DNA from: Ephydatia muelleri
Lineage: Eukaryota > Porifera > Demospongiae > Spongillida > Spongillidae
Assembly (NCBI GenBank): GCA_013339895.1
Contig: JABACO010000004.1
Coordinates: 10,439,909 to 10,503,908 of the forward strand
DNA: 64,000 nt
Direction: 5' to 3'
Shown here: positions 31,760-43,689 of the stretch, in pieces
Layout: each line of letters opens with the position of its first letter
How positions within the stretch are numbered: position 1 is the stretch's first letter
Program-made: the position numbers and the translations under genes
The notes under the pieces: model-generated
What the model was told of the DNA's origin: nothing
The model's database searches: none
What the model saw: only the letters and a program-made list of their open reading frames with translations

Positions 31760-34201
31760 TTCAATACTCATTAGGTGCCAAGTTACTGAGCAGTCCTCAG
31801 GACTTGGATGGTGCCTATGATAACTCCAGTGTGATAGTGGTGGGATCGGACATCCAGCTCTTCTGTTCAGCCAGTGAGCAACTCCCTGCTCCCCTCATAC
31901 AATGGACCAGGAACAATATCACTATTCCAGAGACTTCACAGTTGCCTCATCTGATGGTCAAGAGTAGGACACAGAACAACACCATCAGTTCTTCACTCTT
32001 GACTATCTATGGTTTCTCATCAAGTGACAATGGAAGCTACCAGTGTGTTGCTTGTGATAACAACAGCTGCAACACAAGTATGGCACTACTGCTTTCAGGT
32101 TGGTAATATCACTGAAACATAAGATTAATGTTATACAGGTTCCTTGCAGCAAATAATGATTCAAATGTGTTGAAAATAGTAAGAGAACTGAACAACAATA
32201 CTGTATCAGATCGAATATTTGTTGCTTTGGGAAATTTAAGTGTTTCAAGCAATGGGGCATTTCTGAGATGTTCTGCTGAACAGCCTGCTTCATCCTCTTT
32301 CACTGCACCCAGCATGATGTGGTTGAAGGATGGAACACAACTCTTTGGTGATGGTGTTAGGGTTGTGATCAATACCACTAACTCTACAATTGTGACATCA
32401 AATAGGACATCAAATAGGACAGTGAGCTTTATTCGTATCTTCAACTTTAGTCAGTCTGATGCTGGCGTGTACCAGTGTGTGTTCTATGACACTCCATCCC
32501 AGGGAGGAGAGGTGGTCACCACTAGACCATACAAAGTGGACACAGGTACATTTATTTATAAACATTCCACTTATTCTAGACCTTGCTTTTCCATTCTCTT
32601 GGGTCACTTTAGGTCCAATTTATCTTAATGGCATATCTCCCCCAGTAGTCACTCTATGTCCCCCTGACCCTCTGGTCATCCAAGTAGAGGCAGGTGGAGA
32701 GTATGCTGGTATTCAATGGACAAGGACACCAATAGCTCTGAATGTCAGCAATGGTGAACTGGTGGACTTCAAGCAGACATTTGTTAGAACAGTGGCATCA
32801 GGGGACTGGGGACTGTACACTGTTAGCTTGATTTTACCCTCCAACTCAACTTGCAACATTACAGTTAGCAAGACATTTCATATAACTACACTTGGTAAGT
32901 AGCATATAAGCAATGGTATTCCATTGGCATGCACTATGATAATTAATTAATCATATGATTGAGCTGCTGTAGACACTGTACGTGTCACTCTTAAGCTTGA
33001 TGTAAACTTTGTCATAATGATCAAGGAATATATATGTTTGTGCAGCAGGACTGGTTCAACATATATGCTTACATGTAGATCTATTTTCATTCATGAATTT
33101 AAAAATTTGCATAGTATCAAGATTTTGAAGGATGAAATTGACTCAAGTAACATTTCCGATTGTTGCCCATATTTCATCGCAATGTTTATTTATAACATGA
33201 ATTGCTGGATTACTACTAATCCATACGCTATTGACAGTGTACAAATGACAGAGCCAATTCCTTATATCCTATTGTAATGCACAATTCCAACTGTGAAATG
33301 AATCTTAGCATGCATAATTGAACCAGTAGTTATACAGGTTAAAATAGACTTTATCAGGTTTATTCGTTATAACAGTCTGTGTTTTTTCCTGAATATTTGT
33401 TTTAATAAAATGATCTGTATATTACAAAGACTCAACTGTACTGGGTCCCATCAATCGCTACACATACCACATTTGCAACTTTCTAATGTGATTATAGCCC
33501 ATCACAACGCATTTGAAGTACATGTATTTTAGTCATATAGTTCAAAAGCCAGGGTGATAATTTAATTGTAACCTTTGAACTATGAGTTGTTATGCGGATG
33601 AAAGATTGTAGCTCAACTAAATGTATTTGTGATTGCAGTGCATACTTTTTTGCACCATTCTAGGGATCAATGTCACTACAGGTTTCGTTGCTCCGTACAC
33701 TTCCGTAGTTATGTGTATACCATCGAAGCCTCTCACACCAAAGCCGAAGGACTCAGACAAGATAGCTTTGGCGATTGCCTCCTCTGTGGGTGTAACCATT
33801 TCGGCGGCCGTCTTACTTACAGCTGTAACCGTTACTGCATGTGTAATTGCGCGTGTTTTAATTCGGAGAAGACTTCTTCAAATGTACGTTAGAAATAAAT
33901 TTATTAACGAAGCATGTGGAACAATGTGATATGAGCCATAAATGAACAACCATTCATATTGATTATTTGCATAATTTCTTGTTTCATTCATTGTGCTAGC
34001 AGAAAGTCTAACCGCAAACCTGGCCACTGCAACTTTCACATTGAACAAGAACAGCCTCCAGTAGTAGCTAGCGTTCCAGCATCTTACTGCCTTGTTGGTG
34101 AATCTGGTGAAGAGATCTACTCCCATCTAAACTATGCATACCAGCACAGCAGGCAGGGAAATCGATTGATCATTACATGCAGTTGGTGCACTGAGATATG
34201 A
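31760..34201 (+). CDS. Ig receptor gene A: three Ig domains, membrane helix, ITAM-like tail
   Basis: Exons by GT-AG junctions: 31760-32098 (Ig1), 32150-32545 (Ig2), 32613-32894 (Ig3), 33664-33883 (stalk and membrane helix), 34000-34201 (tail, TGA stop). The introns after Ig1, Ig2 and Ig3 are phase 1, the last is phase 2; reading stays open throughout. Ig1 has IQLFCSA, IQWTRNN and SDNGSYQC, a canonical Cys-Trp-Cys fold. Ig2 has FLRCSAEQ, MMWLKDG and SDAGVYQC. Ig3 keeps GIQWTRTP, but DWGLYTV lacks the second Cys, and no matching first Cys is evident. The helix is IALAIASSVGVTISAAVLLT and onward, followed by RRRLLQ. The tail contains YCLV, seven residues, then YSHL (34085-34129). A type I membrane receptor for cell-surface recognition is inferred. 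The upstream signal-peptide exon is not identified, so the N terminus is incomplete. Confidence 0.8.
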
Positions 34202-34309
34202 TGTATTCACAATAACTGTATATGTCTGTTCCATTGTCCTACATCGATCAGATTAAATTAAGGGAAATGATTTATTTAACACCCAGCAATGAAAATAACA
34301 CAAAAAGAA

Positions 34310-34532
34310 GTGTACTGCACCTTTTCATTTCTGATGGCGTTGTTGGATAGAACGGATAATATCATTGAATGAAAGTCACGATCTACATATCATTTGCACG
34401 TACAGTATGTGCAGTGCATCATATGTGCCAATTCAGCATATATTTAATATGGATGTTTATTTACTGTATGTGCATGACACGTCTATTAACAATTAATAAT
34501 AATGTGAATAACTATCAGACTACTAATTTATA
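34310..34532 (+). repeat. right copy of the 223-base direct repeat flanking gene A
   Basis: It is nearly identical to 31503-31725. It starts about 110 bases after the gene A stop codon and ends where a Ty3/Gypsy fragment begins. Confidence 0.85.
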
Positions 34533-34850
34533 GTACAATTGGGTATAACACATCGTAATTTAAATGACTTTGCTACATGTGGTGTGTCACGGAGAGGGAA
34601 TAAGTGGATAGGTGAATGTTCAGCAGCATTTGATGAGTTAAATTCGCAATTGACTTTAGTTCCTATTCTGGCTTATCCCAACTTTAGTGATACATTTGTC
34701 CTTGACACAGATGCAAGCATTATGGGAGTTTGTGCAGTGTTATCACAAAGGAAGGAGGGAGAGGAATGAGTCATATTTGCCAGCCTTGTACTCAGTAACA
34801 AATAAACAAATAGGGGGAGTAGTTAGCTAGTGTGACTTCCTGTAAAGGTA
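34533..34850 (+). pseudogene. Ty3/Gypsy reverse transcriptase-RNase H fragment
   Basis: The frame reads NDFATCGVSRRGNKWIGECS, then AAFDELNSQLT, VPILAYPNFSDTFVLDTDAS and GAVLSQ-like GVCAVLSQ. This is the junction of the reverse-transcriptase thumb and RNase H domain, with the first RNase H Asp in LDTDAS. A TGA follows, after which VIFASLVLSNK continues the family pattern, so the copy is interrupted and very short. It lies exactly beyond the direct repeat. Confidence 0.8.
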
Positions 34851-34869
34851 ATTTAAAAACTGAACCCAA

Positions 34870-35395
34870 TACAAGATACAAGTATGCATACAAGGGACGT
34901 TAGTTTACTTTCTCTTAACATTGTGGTGTTTTCAATTTTTTGGCACACATGCATAAACATTCTGTCGTTGCTATGATATTCCAAGATGTGGTATGGGTTG
35001 TACAGTAATTGATAAACTAATGACTTAACCCACCACTAACTTACACGGACAATGGATACCTTTATCTGATGTAAACGTGAGTTGAAAGTTATGCATTTAT
35101 TCAAGTGCACATTATATGAAGACAATTTAATCATCACAAGTACAAAAACGATAACCCAATGAAAATGACTTGACTAGACTGAAAATTATATATAACAGAA
35201 CTTTGCCCTTCAAGTGACAATGCTTGCCATCATACAAATATCAGAATTGGGGATTATCTTCTTCATAAGCCCACATATGAATTACCGTAGTAGAATTTTT
35301 CATTGCAGTGTGTTTACTTGTTTAGTGTTTCATTGACAATGCTATTCAAAGGCAAGCACATGATGTTCAAGCATCCTGAAACCGCCAGTTGTTCA
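34870..35395 (-). repeat. inverted copy of the gene A upstream region
   Basis: In reverse complement it matches about 29700-30170, with AACGTCCCTTGTATG, CGGTTTCAGGATGCTTGA and other landmarks. Confidence 0.65.
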
Positions 35396-35401
35396 AATTT
35401 G

Positions 35402-35555
35402 TTGCATACCAGCACAGCGGGAAGGGAAATTTATTGATCATTACAGTTGGTGCATTGAGATATGATGTATTCACAATATGTCTGTTCCATTGTCCTGCAT
35501 TGATCAGCTTAAGCGATTTATTTAACACCCAGCACCGAAAATAACACAAAAAGAC
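35402..35555 (+). pseudogene. duplicate of the 3' end of Ig gene A
   Basis: GCATACCAGCACAGC, then GATCATTACAGTTGGTGCA.TGAGATATGATGTATTC and AACACCCAGCA, repeats 34136-34308, the last ~20 codons and 3' flank of gene A. No other exon of that copy is nearby. Confidence 0.7.
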
Positions 35556-35559
35556 GTAC

Positions 35560-36019
35560 GTAATAGATAATAATATACATTAATAAATACGATGGATTTT
35601 ATTTGTTCTTTGTGGTTATTCATTTAATCTTTACACCACTACAACATGACTGACCATCCATTATCAGAGCAGGGATTGCAGTAATTTCATATAACCTTCC
35701 CTGAAAATGTAATACACATTTGCTGTTAGGTATTGAATGAAGGAATCGCTTTATTAAAAGCAACTTACCTAATAATGGATTATAATAACACTCGAAAAGT
35801 AAAAAAGTATTTTTATTTTAAATTTTTGGTCTGAATTGCATAACAGAATTGGTATTTTGAGGTAGTTACCTGTTTCAAAGACCATTTAATTGAACTAAAA
35901 TTGTAATGAACTGAATTTTAATTGCATGATTTGGGTTTACAGGTCAGTTATAAATAGCCTAAGATGTACACTGATACTCTATCTTTGAGTAATAATGTTT
36001 GCAAACACCAGATGTAAAC
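35560..36019. other. no gene recognised
   Basis: AT-rich sequence without recognisable elements. Confidence 0.4.
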
Positions 36020-36720
36020 TGTGAAATCCTTTTCTATGCATTCAAAGAAAGAGTCGAGTTATATTCCTAGGCCTTTTGAGACGTCGACCTCCAACCGTCT
36101 CTGGGCTGAATCCTTCACATACCCATCTTTGGCAGATTCTGATTTCCAGCGACCATGCCACTTAATAGCCTATCCTGCACACCAGCATTGGCTCCACCAT
36201 GGCCTTCAACATATCGGCTATCACAGGTTCCTTCCTAACCTTGGGCTTTGCTTCAATCTTTCCAAGGTCTGGGTCCTCCAGAATTACTCAGTAGAGGCCA
36301 CACCCCTGAAGCAAATACATCTCCAGTGATCTCTTTCCTGGCGTTTTCAAGCTGCTCTCTCTCCCCCCCCAAATTGGCCACCTCCACGCGACCCAGACAG
36401 CTTAAATCCACAGCCAAATGATCCACCACCTGGACATTTGCCTAGTATTGGCACTTGTTGCCTTTTTTCTTGAAGGTGAAGCTATCCCTGTGGGCCTGCA
36501 GCGACAGCCACTGGGTCGTCTCCTCCTGCCCTTGGCGCACCACTCGTAGCTCCTCTTGCAAATGGCGCATGCCACGCAGGAGCTCGGCAATCGCTGGATC
36601 GCTGCCAGAAGATCCGGCCGTAGATGCACGAGATGCTGTGGATGCCTCGGTACTTGACATCGTAGCAAATGTTTGCAGCACGTGCACGACATTTAGACTG
36701 CACTAAACCTCTGCGCAAAC
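36020..36720 (-). pseudogene. possible ORF1 (gag-like) of a tyrosine-recombinase retroelement
   Basis: From 36658 the minus-strand frame reads MSSTEASTASRASTAGSSGS, then LLRGMRHLQEELRVVRQGQE and SFTFKKKGNKCQY, then a stop. The FKKKGN..QY pattern and the later fragments EREQLENARKEI, PVIADMLKAMVEP and YVKDSAQRRLEV in other frames resemble the first ORF of DIRS/Ngaro-type retroelements that I remember from cnidarian and sponge genomes. Several frame changes indicate an old copy. Neither recombinase nor reverse transcriptase is seen, so the family call is tentative. Confidence 0.45.
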
Positions 36721-39530
36721 CTATTTAAACCTTCCCACACCTGGCCATCACATGCTGTACAACCCAATCACATACATAGGGAGCATAGTTTCTGTCTAAT
36801 TCACTGTGTTCAACAGACAGAATTGTATATAATATAATGACTTGTAGGCATGTAGCATATGATGTAAAAGAAAGACTGGTGGATTGGCTAGACACATGAC
36901 CCATCCTAACAACATACCTCTACAGTCCAGATCTATTTTGAATAGTTCACAGTACACATTTGCCACACACATTTTGCAGCATGTTCACAGACACTTAGAC
37001 TGACACCCAAAGGTGTATAACCCTATTTAAACCACCAAACATATTTACACACATGTGCACAAACATGGCACATGTGGGCGTGTCCAACATAGTATTGGAA
37101 ATGTGAATCAGCCAAAGATGGTCACAGCTGAGCACATAACACTATTAGTATATACCGGAAGCAATAGATGAATTCTTTCGACGCAATCCTTTCTTGCTAA
37201 TTAACTACACTTTGCATTTGCGAATAAACCCTCCTCCCTCAAATCCCGGATACGCCCCTGCACCCGATCGATCGTAAGCGAATACAGTGTCGTCGCGTCA
37301 CGCTGGTGCGTGCATATCTTATGGTACATGTGAGAGGGAACATTATCTCTACGCATCGTGTGTCCCCCTCCCTCGTCATCCGGAGGGCGTTAGGTGTACA
37401 TGTACGTGATGCAATGATCAAATGTATTAGAAAACTACGAAATGTAATGAAATTAACTATCCACCTGTACTCTGAACTCACGCTCACAATGATTTTTTCA
37501 CAGTGCCAATCAAACACATGGACAACAGAGCTGTATGTACCACATTTCATCATCTTTAAACCCCAGTAGTTGGAAAGCAACTGATGGTATGTGTACACAT
37601 AACCAGCTCAGCAAAAGGTCACAGCATGCAGTCACTCTTAGAAAAGCCTTACTATCTGAAAATCTCTACCACACACATGCACATGGCTCTATGTATGTAC
37701 TAACAGTAGAGTGTAGTCTGGATCTGGTATGTACAGGAAGTGGAATACAGGGTTATTATGTGTGAATGTTGTGAAGGAGGGGGGGGGGGGGGGGGCTTAA
37801 TGTATGTGTCTCGCGTCACACCATACCACTAGATGTGGCTGCATACGGCAAACTGCTCACTCGGAGGCAAGGTTTAATACTGCGGCAAGGCCACCTCAAA
37901 GCGTACCACAGACAGGCCTGTTGGAAGCAATTGAAGAGTGGTCAGGCCAGCAGAGGGAGAGGGTTGGAGGGAGAGGGGCAACCAGTCCCCTGCCCTCCCC
38001 CAGAAGTCAATTTACATATTTCCTGCAATCTGAAAGGCATTATTTGGATCAGGATGATAGGAAAAGCACAACAAATACATGAATTGTCAATGTCAATTTC
38101 TTTTTAGTGCCAATGAAGTTTTGCCCTTTATATTCAAGTTGAATATTGCTGGTTCATTATGCTTTTTGCTATCCCCCCTGTACGGTCATTAAATGGAATA
38201 ACTAGTCCATTATTATCCGAACGCCTTTCTCCAAAAGCCTTGTCAATGTGCATGTGTATGCGTGTGTATGTGCGTGTTACAAAGGGCGGATTGAGAGCTT
38301 GCGTTTGTCTACATGTGAGTATATGTATATGCGTGTGTAAGTGTATGTGTGTGTCGCACGCACGCACATACACTGTACAGTGTACAAGCCTTGTATAGGC
38401 ATACATGCATAAACGCAGCGTCGGTACACACATAGAATGCAATACGTACAACAATAACTGACCTTGTATTTAGTTATAAATATCTTGCAGAAATTATAAA
38501 TTGAGCTGTTATTGTAATTGCAATTAACGTTATTGTGGTGCTTATTAATTATTCCGAATGGGGCCAGGGGACGAGCGAAGGGTGTTGCAAAAGTAACGCC
38601 ATATATGGCATTGGCCGCCGTTTTTGATAGTAATGGGCACTAATGTCCATTGAAGTATAAATCCTCCAGGAACCAACAGGTTTAAGATAAGAAATATGTT
38701 TTCACCACAGTGAAACGCACTGGTATAAAATGAACCAGAATCTGTTGCCGCAAGTGAAAACTCCATCACGAATCAAGATTTATAGCAGGCAGAATACTTT
38801 AATTAGGTCAGCATTTTATGTTCTGATCACCCATCGCGGATGGTTTGAAACCTTTTCAGAGCACTCTTCTCATGTGGGTCACATTAGTCATATGTATTCA
38901 AATTCTTACTGAGTACTTTGACTTTCGTTCATAACTTTGGATGTGATGATCATTAGACTCTGAATCTCACACAGTTCTTCTTCTTATTATGACAGTTTGT
39001 TCATATGGCCCTGTTTCCATCAAGAGTCGTGTGTTGGTTAAGCAACTTGAGCTGACAAAAAGTGCCCTATACGTGTGATCCACTTTGCTAGAGTGTGAGT
39101 GGTTAAGCAACTAGCCCTGTAGGTGTGGTCTGCTTTGCTAGAGTGTGAAGACCTGGTAGTCTGCTTGTAAATGTATAGTTGACTTTAAAAAGCTTGAACA
39201 TGTACATTATACTTACCTACATGTTCTGACCATAAAGAGACTTGCAGCTGAATTTAGATAAACCTGGCTAACAGAGAGTGACCTTAAGACGATTGAGCCA
39301 AAATATAGAGCCTAAATATAGCTTACAAGCTATCATTAGGACTAGGGGAAGGCCCTTAATTATAGTTTAGAGTGTAGGGTACACGCACCGAAGGCGCTCG
39401 AACTAGGTTCGACTTTTCACCCACATTCTGACAAAAAAAAACACATTCCTTATCCTGAGCTTTTTACAATCTTTTGGCCTCATAGAAGGGTGCCTTCAGC
39501 ATCATATACCACACTTTGCACACTGTATAA
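36721..39530. other. no gene recognised; short G-run and TG-rich tracts
   Basis: A poly-G run lies at 37777-37795 and a TG-rich stretch at 38246-38355. Frames of 60-119 codons overlap on both strands and have no recognised domain. Confidence 0.4.
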
Positions 39531-39740
39531 ACATTCCTGAGTGTGGCCAACACAAAGGAACATGATGGGGTTAACCACATATAGAGCCCTGTGGGTATGG
39601 CCAATAAAATAGGACCTTGGGTTAAGAACTGAACTGAAAAGCGCAGCCCCTTGGGTGTCACCAACACAAGGCTAACCATGAGCTGACATGTAGAGTCCCC
39701 TGGGTCTGGCAAACACAGAGGGACCTTATGGGTTTTTCTT
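39530..39740 (+). repeat. degenerate tandem repeat, about 55-65 base units
   Basis: (C/G)(C/T)(C/T)TG(G/A)GT(G/A/C)TGGC(C/A)AA(C/T)A appears four times near 39536, 39592, 39648 and 39702, each with a following GGACCT or GGAAC. Confidence 0.6.
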
Positions 39741-40011
39741 CATATGTTAATGCTTCCAGTGAGCATAACTTAGTACCCTGGATTACTGAGCACATGCACC
39801 GTACAAAGACACACGAGGTACTGTACTGTACAACTTGCATCATGTTACATCATGGGGGGTAGGAAAGAGATGTAGCAGGAAAGTTGAGGCGATTAAGAAT
39901 ATTAGAAGTCATTCAACTACAGAAGGACTACAAACCTTCATCACATGTGACCACACATTATATATTCATATTCTACAGGACCAGACCAGGAAGGAATCCC
40001 CGTCACAATTC

Positions 40012-40062
40012 TCCCTCTTCTTCCCTTTCTCTCTCACTCTCTTCTTTCTCTTTCTTTTTATA
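40012..40062 (+). repeat. CT-rich tract
   Basis: Pyrimidine tract (CTTCTTCCCTTTCTCTCTCA and onward), followed by an AG, immediately before the TG satellite. Confidence 0.6.
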
Positions 40063-40126
40063 GGGTACCTGCGGTCCTGCTGTTATAGATCAGCTCTTCT
40101 GTGCAAAGCAAAACACCAATTTGTGT

Positions 40127-41213
40127 GCACCTGTGTGTTCTGTGTGTGTGTTCTGTGTGTGTTCTGTGTGTGTGTTCTGTGTGTGTGTTCTGTGTGTTGT
40201 GTTCTGTGTGTGTGTTCTGTGTGTGTGTTCTGTGTGTGTGTTGTGGTGTGTTCTGTGTGTGTTCTGTGTGTGTGTTCTGTGTGTGTGTGTGTGTGTGTTT
40301 GTGTGTGTGTTGTGTGTGTGTTCTGTGTGTGTTTGTGTGTGTGTTCTGTGTGTGTGTTCTGTGTGTGTTTTGTGTTGTGGTTCTGTTGTGTGTGTTCTGT
40401 TTGTGTGTGATTCTGTGTGTGTGTTATGTGTGTGTGTTCTGTGTGTGTTCTGTGTGGTTGTGTTTGTGTGTGTTCTGTGGTGTGTTCTGTGTGTGTGTTC
40501 TGGGTGTGGTTCTGTGTGTGTTTGTGTGTGTGTTCTGTTGTGTGTTCTGTTGTGTGTTCGTTCTGTGTGTGTGTGTTCGTGTGTGTGTTTGTGTGTGTGT
40601 TCTGTGTGTGTGTTCTGTGTGTGTGTCTGTGTGTGTGTTGTGTGTGTGTGTTCTGTTGTGTGTTCGATTTGTGTGTGTGTTCTGTGTGTGTGTTCTGTGT
40701 GTGTGTTCTGTGTGTGTCTGTGTGTGTGTTCTGTGTGTGTGTTCTGTGTGGTGTGTTCTGTGTGTGTGTTCTGTGTGTTGTCTGTGTGTGTTTCTGTGTG
40801 TTGTGTTCTGTTTGTGGTGTTTCTGTGTGTATGTTCTGTGTGTGTGTGTGTCTGTGTGTGTGTTCTGTGTGTGTGTTCTGTGTGTGTGTTCTGTGTGTGT
40901 GTTCTGTTTGTGTGTCGATTCTGTGTGTTGGTCTGTGTGTGTGTTCTTGTGGTGTGTTCTGTGTGGTGTGTTCTGTGTGTGTGTTCTGTGTGTGTGTTCT
41001 GTGTGTGTGTTCTGGTTGGTGTGTTCTGTGTGTATGTTCTGTGTGTGTGTTCTTGTGTGTGTGTTCTGTGTGTGTGTTCTGTGTGCATGTTCTGTGTGTG
41101 TGTGTTCTGTGTGTGTGTTCTGTGTATGTGTTCCTGTGTGTGTGTTCTGTGTGTGTGTGTTCTATGTGTGGTTTCTGTGTGTGTGTTCTGTGTGTGTGTT
41201 CTGTGTGTGTGTG

Positions 41214-41259
<46 letters not shown>

Positions 41260-41270
41260 ACATGTGTGTG
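40127..41270 (+). repeat. 1.1-kb TG/TTCTG satellite
   Basis: Units of about 10-14 bases, mostly GTTCTGTGTGTGT, with variable numbers of TG. All three plus frames (Cys/Val-rich) and two minus frames (His/Thr-rich) stay open for 280-420 codons because the unit contains no stop in most phases. These are not proteins. The array ends in a pure (TG)n run at about 41215-41257. Confidence 0.95.
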
Positions 41271-41689
41271 CCTGTGACACTGGTATGTTGTTGCCACTGG
41301 GAACCACGCTATTCACAATGTACGTGTTGAGGTGTGTTATTCATGTATGTACCATTTCATTTTCCCTCCTCCCCTCCCCTCAATAGGTCTTAATGCCCTG
41401 TGGAATCCATGTGGATGGTGCTGCTGTGATATGCTCATCTTTAGATGCATCAAAACTATTTCATAACTTGTCAACAGTGTTGTGCATTTATTACATACTT
41501 TATTTTGGCTAAGCAAAATGTGTTGAAATAGATATCCGAAACACACACACAAACTACATTCTGATAGCAGCACTATCAATAAGTGTGTCTTCTGTAAGCA
41601 TTGCTACGTGATAGCCAGATGGTTGGCAGTCACAAAACATTGACACTTACTAAACACATAACCCTGCAAACCATCCCTTGCAGTAAATT

Positions 41690-43672
41690 GAGGGGAAGTG
41701 TGGGGAGAGACAGGACTGGTGGAGGGGAGTGTGGAGTGGTGGGAGACATGACTGGTGAAGGGGAGTGTGGGGGATACATGACTGGTGAGGGGAGTATGGG
41801 GAGACATGACTGGTGAGAGGGAGAGTGGGGGGAGGGCATGACTGGTGAGGGGGAGTGTGGTGGAGACATGACTGGTGAAGGGGAGTGTGAGAAAGACATA
41901 ACTGGTGAGGGGAGTGTGGGGGAGGACATGACTGGTGAGGGAGAGTGTGGGAGAGATATAACTGGTGAGGGGGAGTGAGGGGGAGACATGACTGGTGAGG
42001 TGAGTGTGGGGGAGGACATGACTGGTGAGGGAGAGTGTGGGAGAGACAGGACTGGTGAGAGGGAGAGTGGGGAAGGGCATGACTGGTGAGGGGGAGTGTG
42101 GTGGAGACATGACTGGTGAAGGGGAGTGTGACTGAGAAAGACATAACTGGTGAGGGGAGTGTGGGGGAGGACATGACTGGTGAGGGAGAGTGTGGGAGAG
42201 ACATAACTGGTGAGGGGAGTGTGAAGGAGGACATGACTGGTGAGGGGAAGTGTGGAGTGTGAGGGAGACATGACTGGTATGGGGGAGGTCATGACAGCTG
42301 AAGGGAGTGTGGGGAGGGCATGACAGGTAAGGGGGAGTGTGGGGAGACATGACTGGTGTGGCGGAGTGTGGGGAAACATTACTGGTGATGGGGAGGGCAT
42401 GGCTGGTGTGGGGAGGGAATGACTGGTGAAGTGAGTGTGGGGGAGACATGTCTGGTGAGGGGAGTGTGGGGAGACATGGCTGGTGAGGGTGAGTGTGAAG
42501 GAAGACATGACTGGTGAGAGGAAGTGTGGAGTGTAGGGGAGACATGACTGGTGAGGGTGAGTGTGAAGGAGGACATGACTGGTGAGAGAAGTGTGGAGTG
42601 TGGGGGAGACATGACTGGTGAGGGTGAGTGTGAAGGAGGACATGACTGGTGAGAGGAAGTGTGGAGTGTGGGGGAGACATGACTGGTGAGGGGGAGTGTG
42701 AAGGAGGACATGACTGGTGAGAGGAAGTGTGGAGTGTGGGGGAGACATGACTGGTGAGGGGGAGTGTGAAGGAGGACATGACTGGTGAGAGGAAGTGTGG
42801 AGTGTGGGGGAGACATGACTGGTGTGGGGGAGGTCAAGGGAGTGTAGGGAGGGCATGACTGGTGAGGGGGAGTGTGGGGGAGGGCATGGCTGGTGTGGGG
42901 GAGAGTTGGGAAGACAGGACCGGTGAGGTGAGTGTGGGGGATCGAGACATGTCTGGTGTAGGGGAGTGTGAAGGAGGACATGACTGGTGAGGGGAAGTGT
43001 GGAGTGTGGGGGAGACATGACTGGTGTGGGGGAGATCATGACAGCTGAAGGGAGTGTGGGGAGGGCATGACTGGTAAGGGGGAGACGTGACTGGTGAGGC
43101 GGAGTGTGGGGAGACATAACTGGTGAGGGGGAGAGTGGGGGAGGGCATGGCTGGTGAGGGGGAGGTCATGACAGTTGAGGGGAGTGTGGGGGAGACATGA
43201 CTTCTGAGAGGGAGTGTGGAGGAGACATGACTGGTGAGGGGGAGTGTGGGGATCGAAGGACATGACTGGTGAGGGGAGTGTGGGGGAGACATGACTCGTG
43301 AGGGAGAGTGCTGGAGGTCATGACAGCTGAGAGGAGTGTGGGGAAGGACATGACTGGTGAGGGGAGTGTGGGTGACACATGACTCGTGAGGGGAGTGTGG
43401 GGGAGACATGACTGGTGAGGGGAGTGTGGGGGAGACATGACTGGTGAGGGGGAGTGTGGGGGAGACATGACTGGTGTGGGGGAGTATGGAGGAGACATGA
43501 CTGGTGAGGGGAAGTGTGGGGGAGACAGACTCGTGAGGGGAAGTGTGGGGGAGACATGACTGGTGAGGGGAGTGTGGGGGAGACATGTCTGGTGAAGGGA
43601 GTGTGGGGGAGACATGTCTGGTGAGGGGAGTGTGGGGGAGACATGACTGGTGAGGGGAGTGTGGGGGAGTGG
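41690..43672 (-). repeat. 2-kb minisatellite, about 30-base units
   Basis: The unit GGGGGAGACATGACTGGTGA, then GGGGAGTGTG, is repeated more than sixty times with variants (AGGAGGACATGACTGG, GGAGGTCATGACAGCTGA, TGTGGAGTGTGG). Higher-order blocks of about 62 bases occur at 42480-42815. Long Pro/Ser/His-rich frames, up to 495 codons on the minus strand (41630-43117), come from the 30-base period being a multiple of three. I see no start context, splice signals or non-repetitive part, so I do not call a gene. Confidence 0.9.
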
Positions 43673-43674
43673 TA

Positions 43675-43686
43675 TAGCTTAGTTGG
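43675..43686 (+). other. A-box-like sequence (possible tRNA-derived SINE start)
   Basis: TAGCTTAGTTGG fits the RNA polymerase III A-box consensus TRGCNNAGTNGG. It sits just at the end of the minisatellite. No good B-box is found at tRNA distance, although GGTTTCATCTC at about 43791 is a distant candidate, so this could be chance. Confidence 0.25.
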
Positions 43687-43689
43687 AAA

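Noticed and set aside
39388-39420. GGTTCGA-like tRNA B-box
   Set aside because: No A-box at the right distance and no cloverleaf could be drawn.
40083-41386. Open frames of 280-420 codons, Cys/Val-rich (+) and His/Thr-rich (-)
   Set aside because: All come from the TG/TTCTG satellite and are open in several phases on both strands.
41630-43117. 495-codon Pro/Ser/His-rich minus-strand open frame
   Set aside because: It lies almost entirely in a minisatellite with a unit near 30 bases; other frames are also open, and no unique coding part, splice site or start context is seen.
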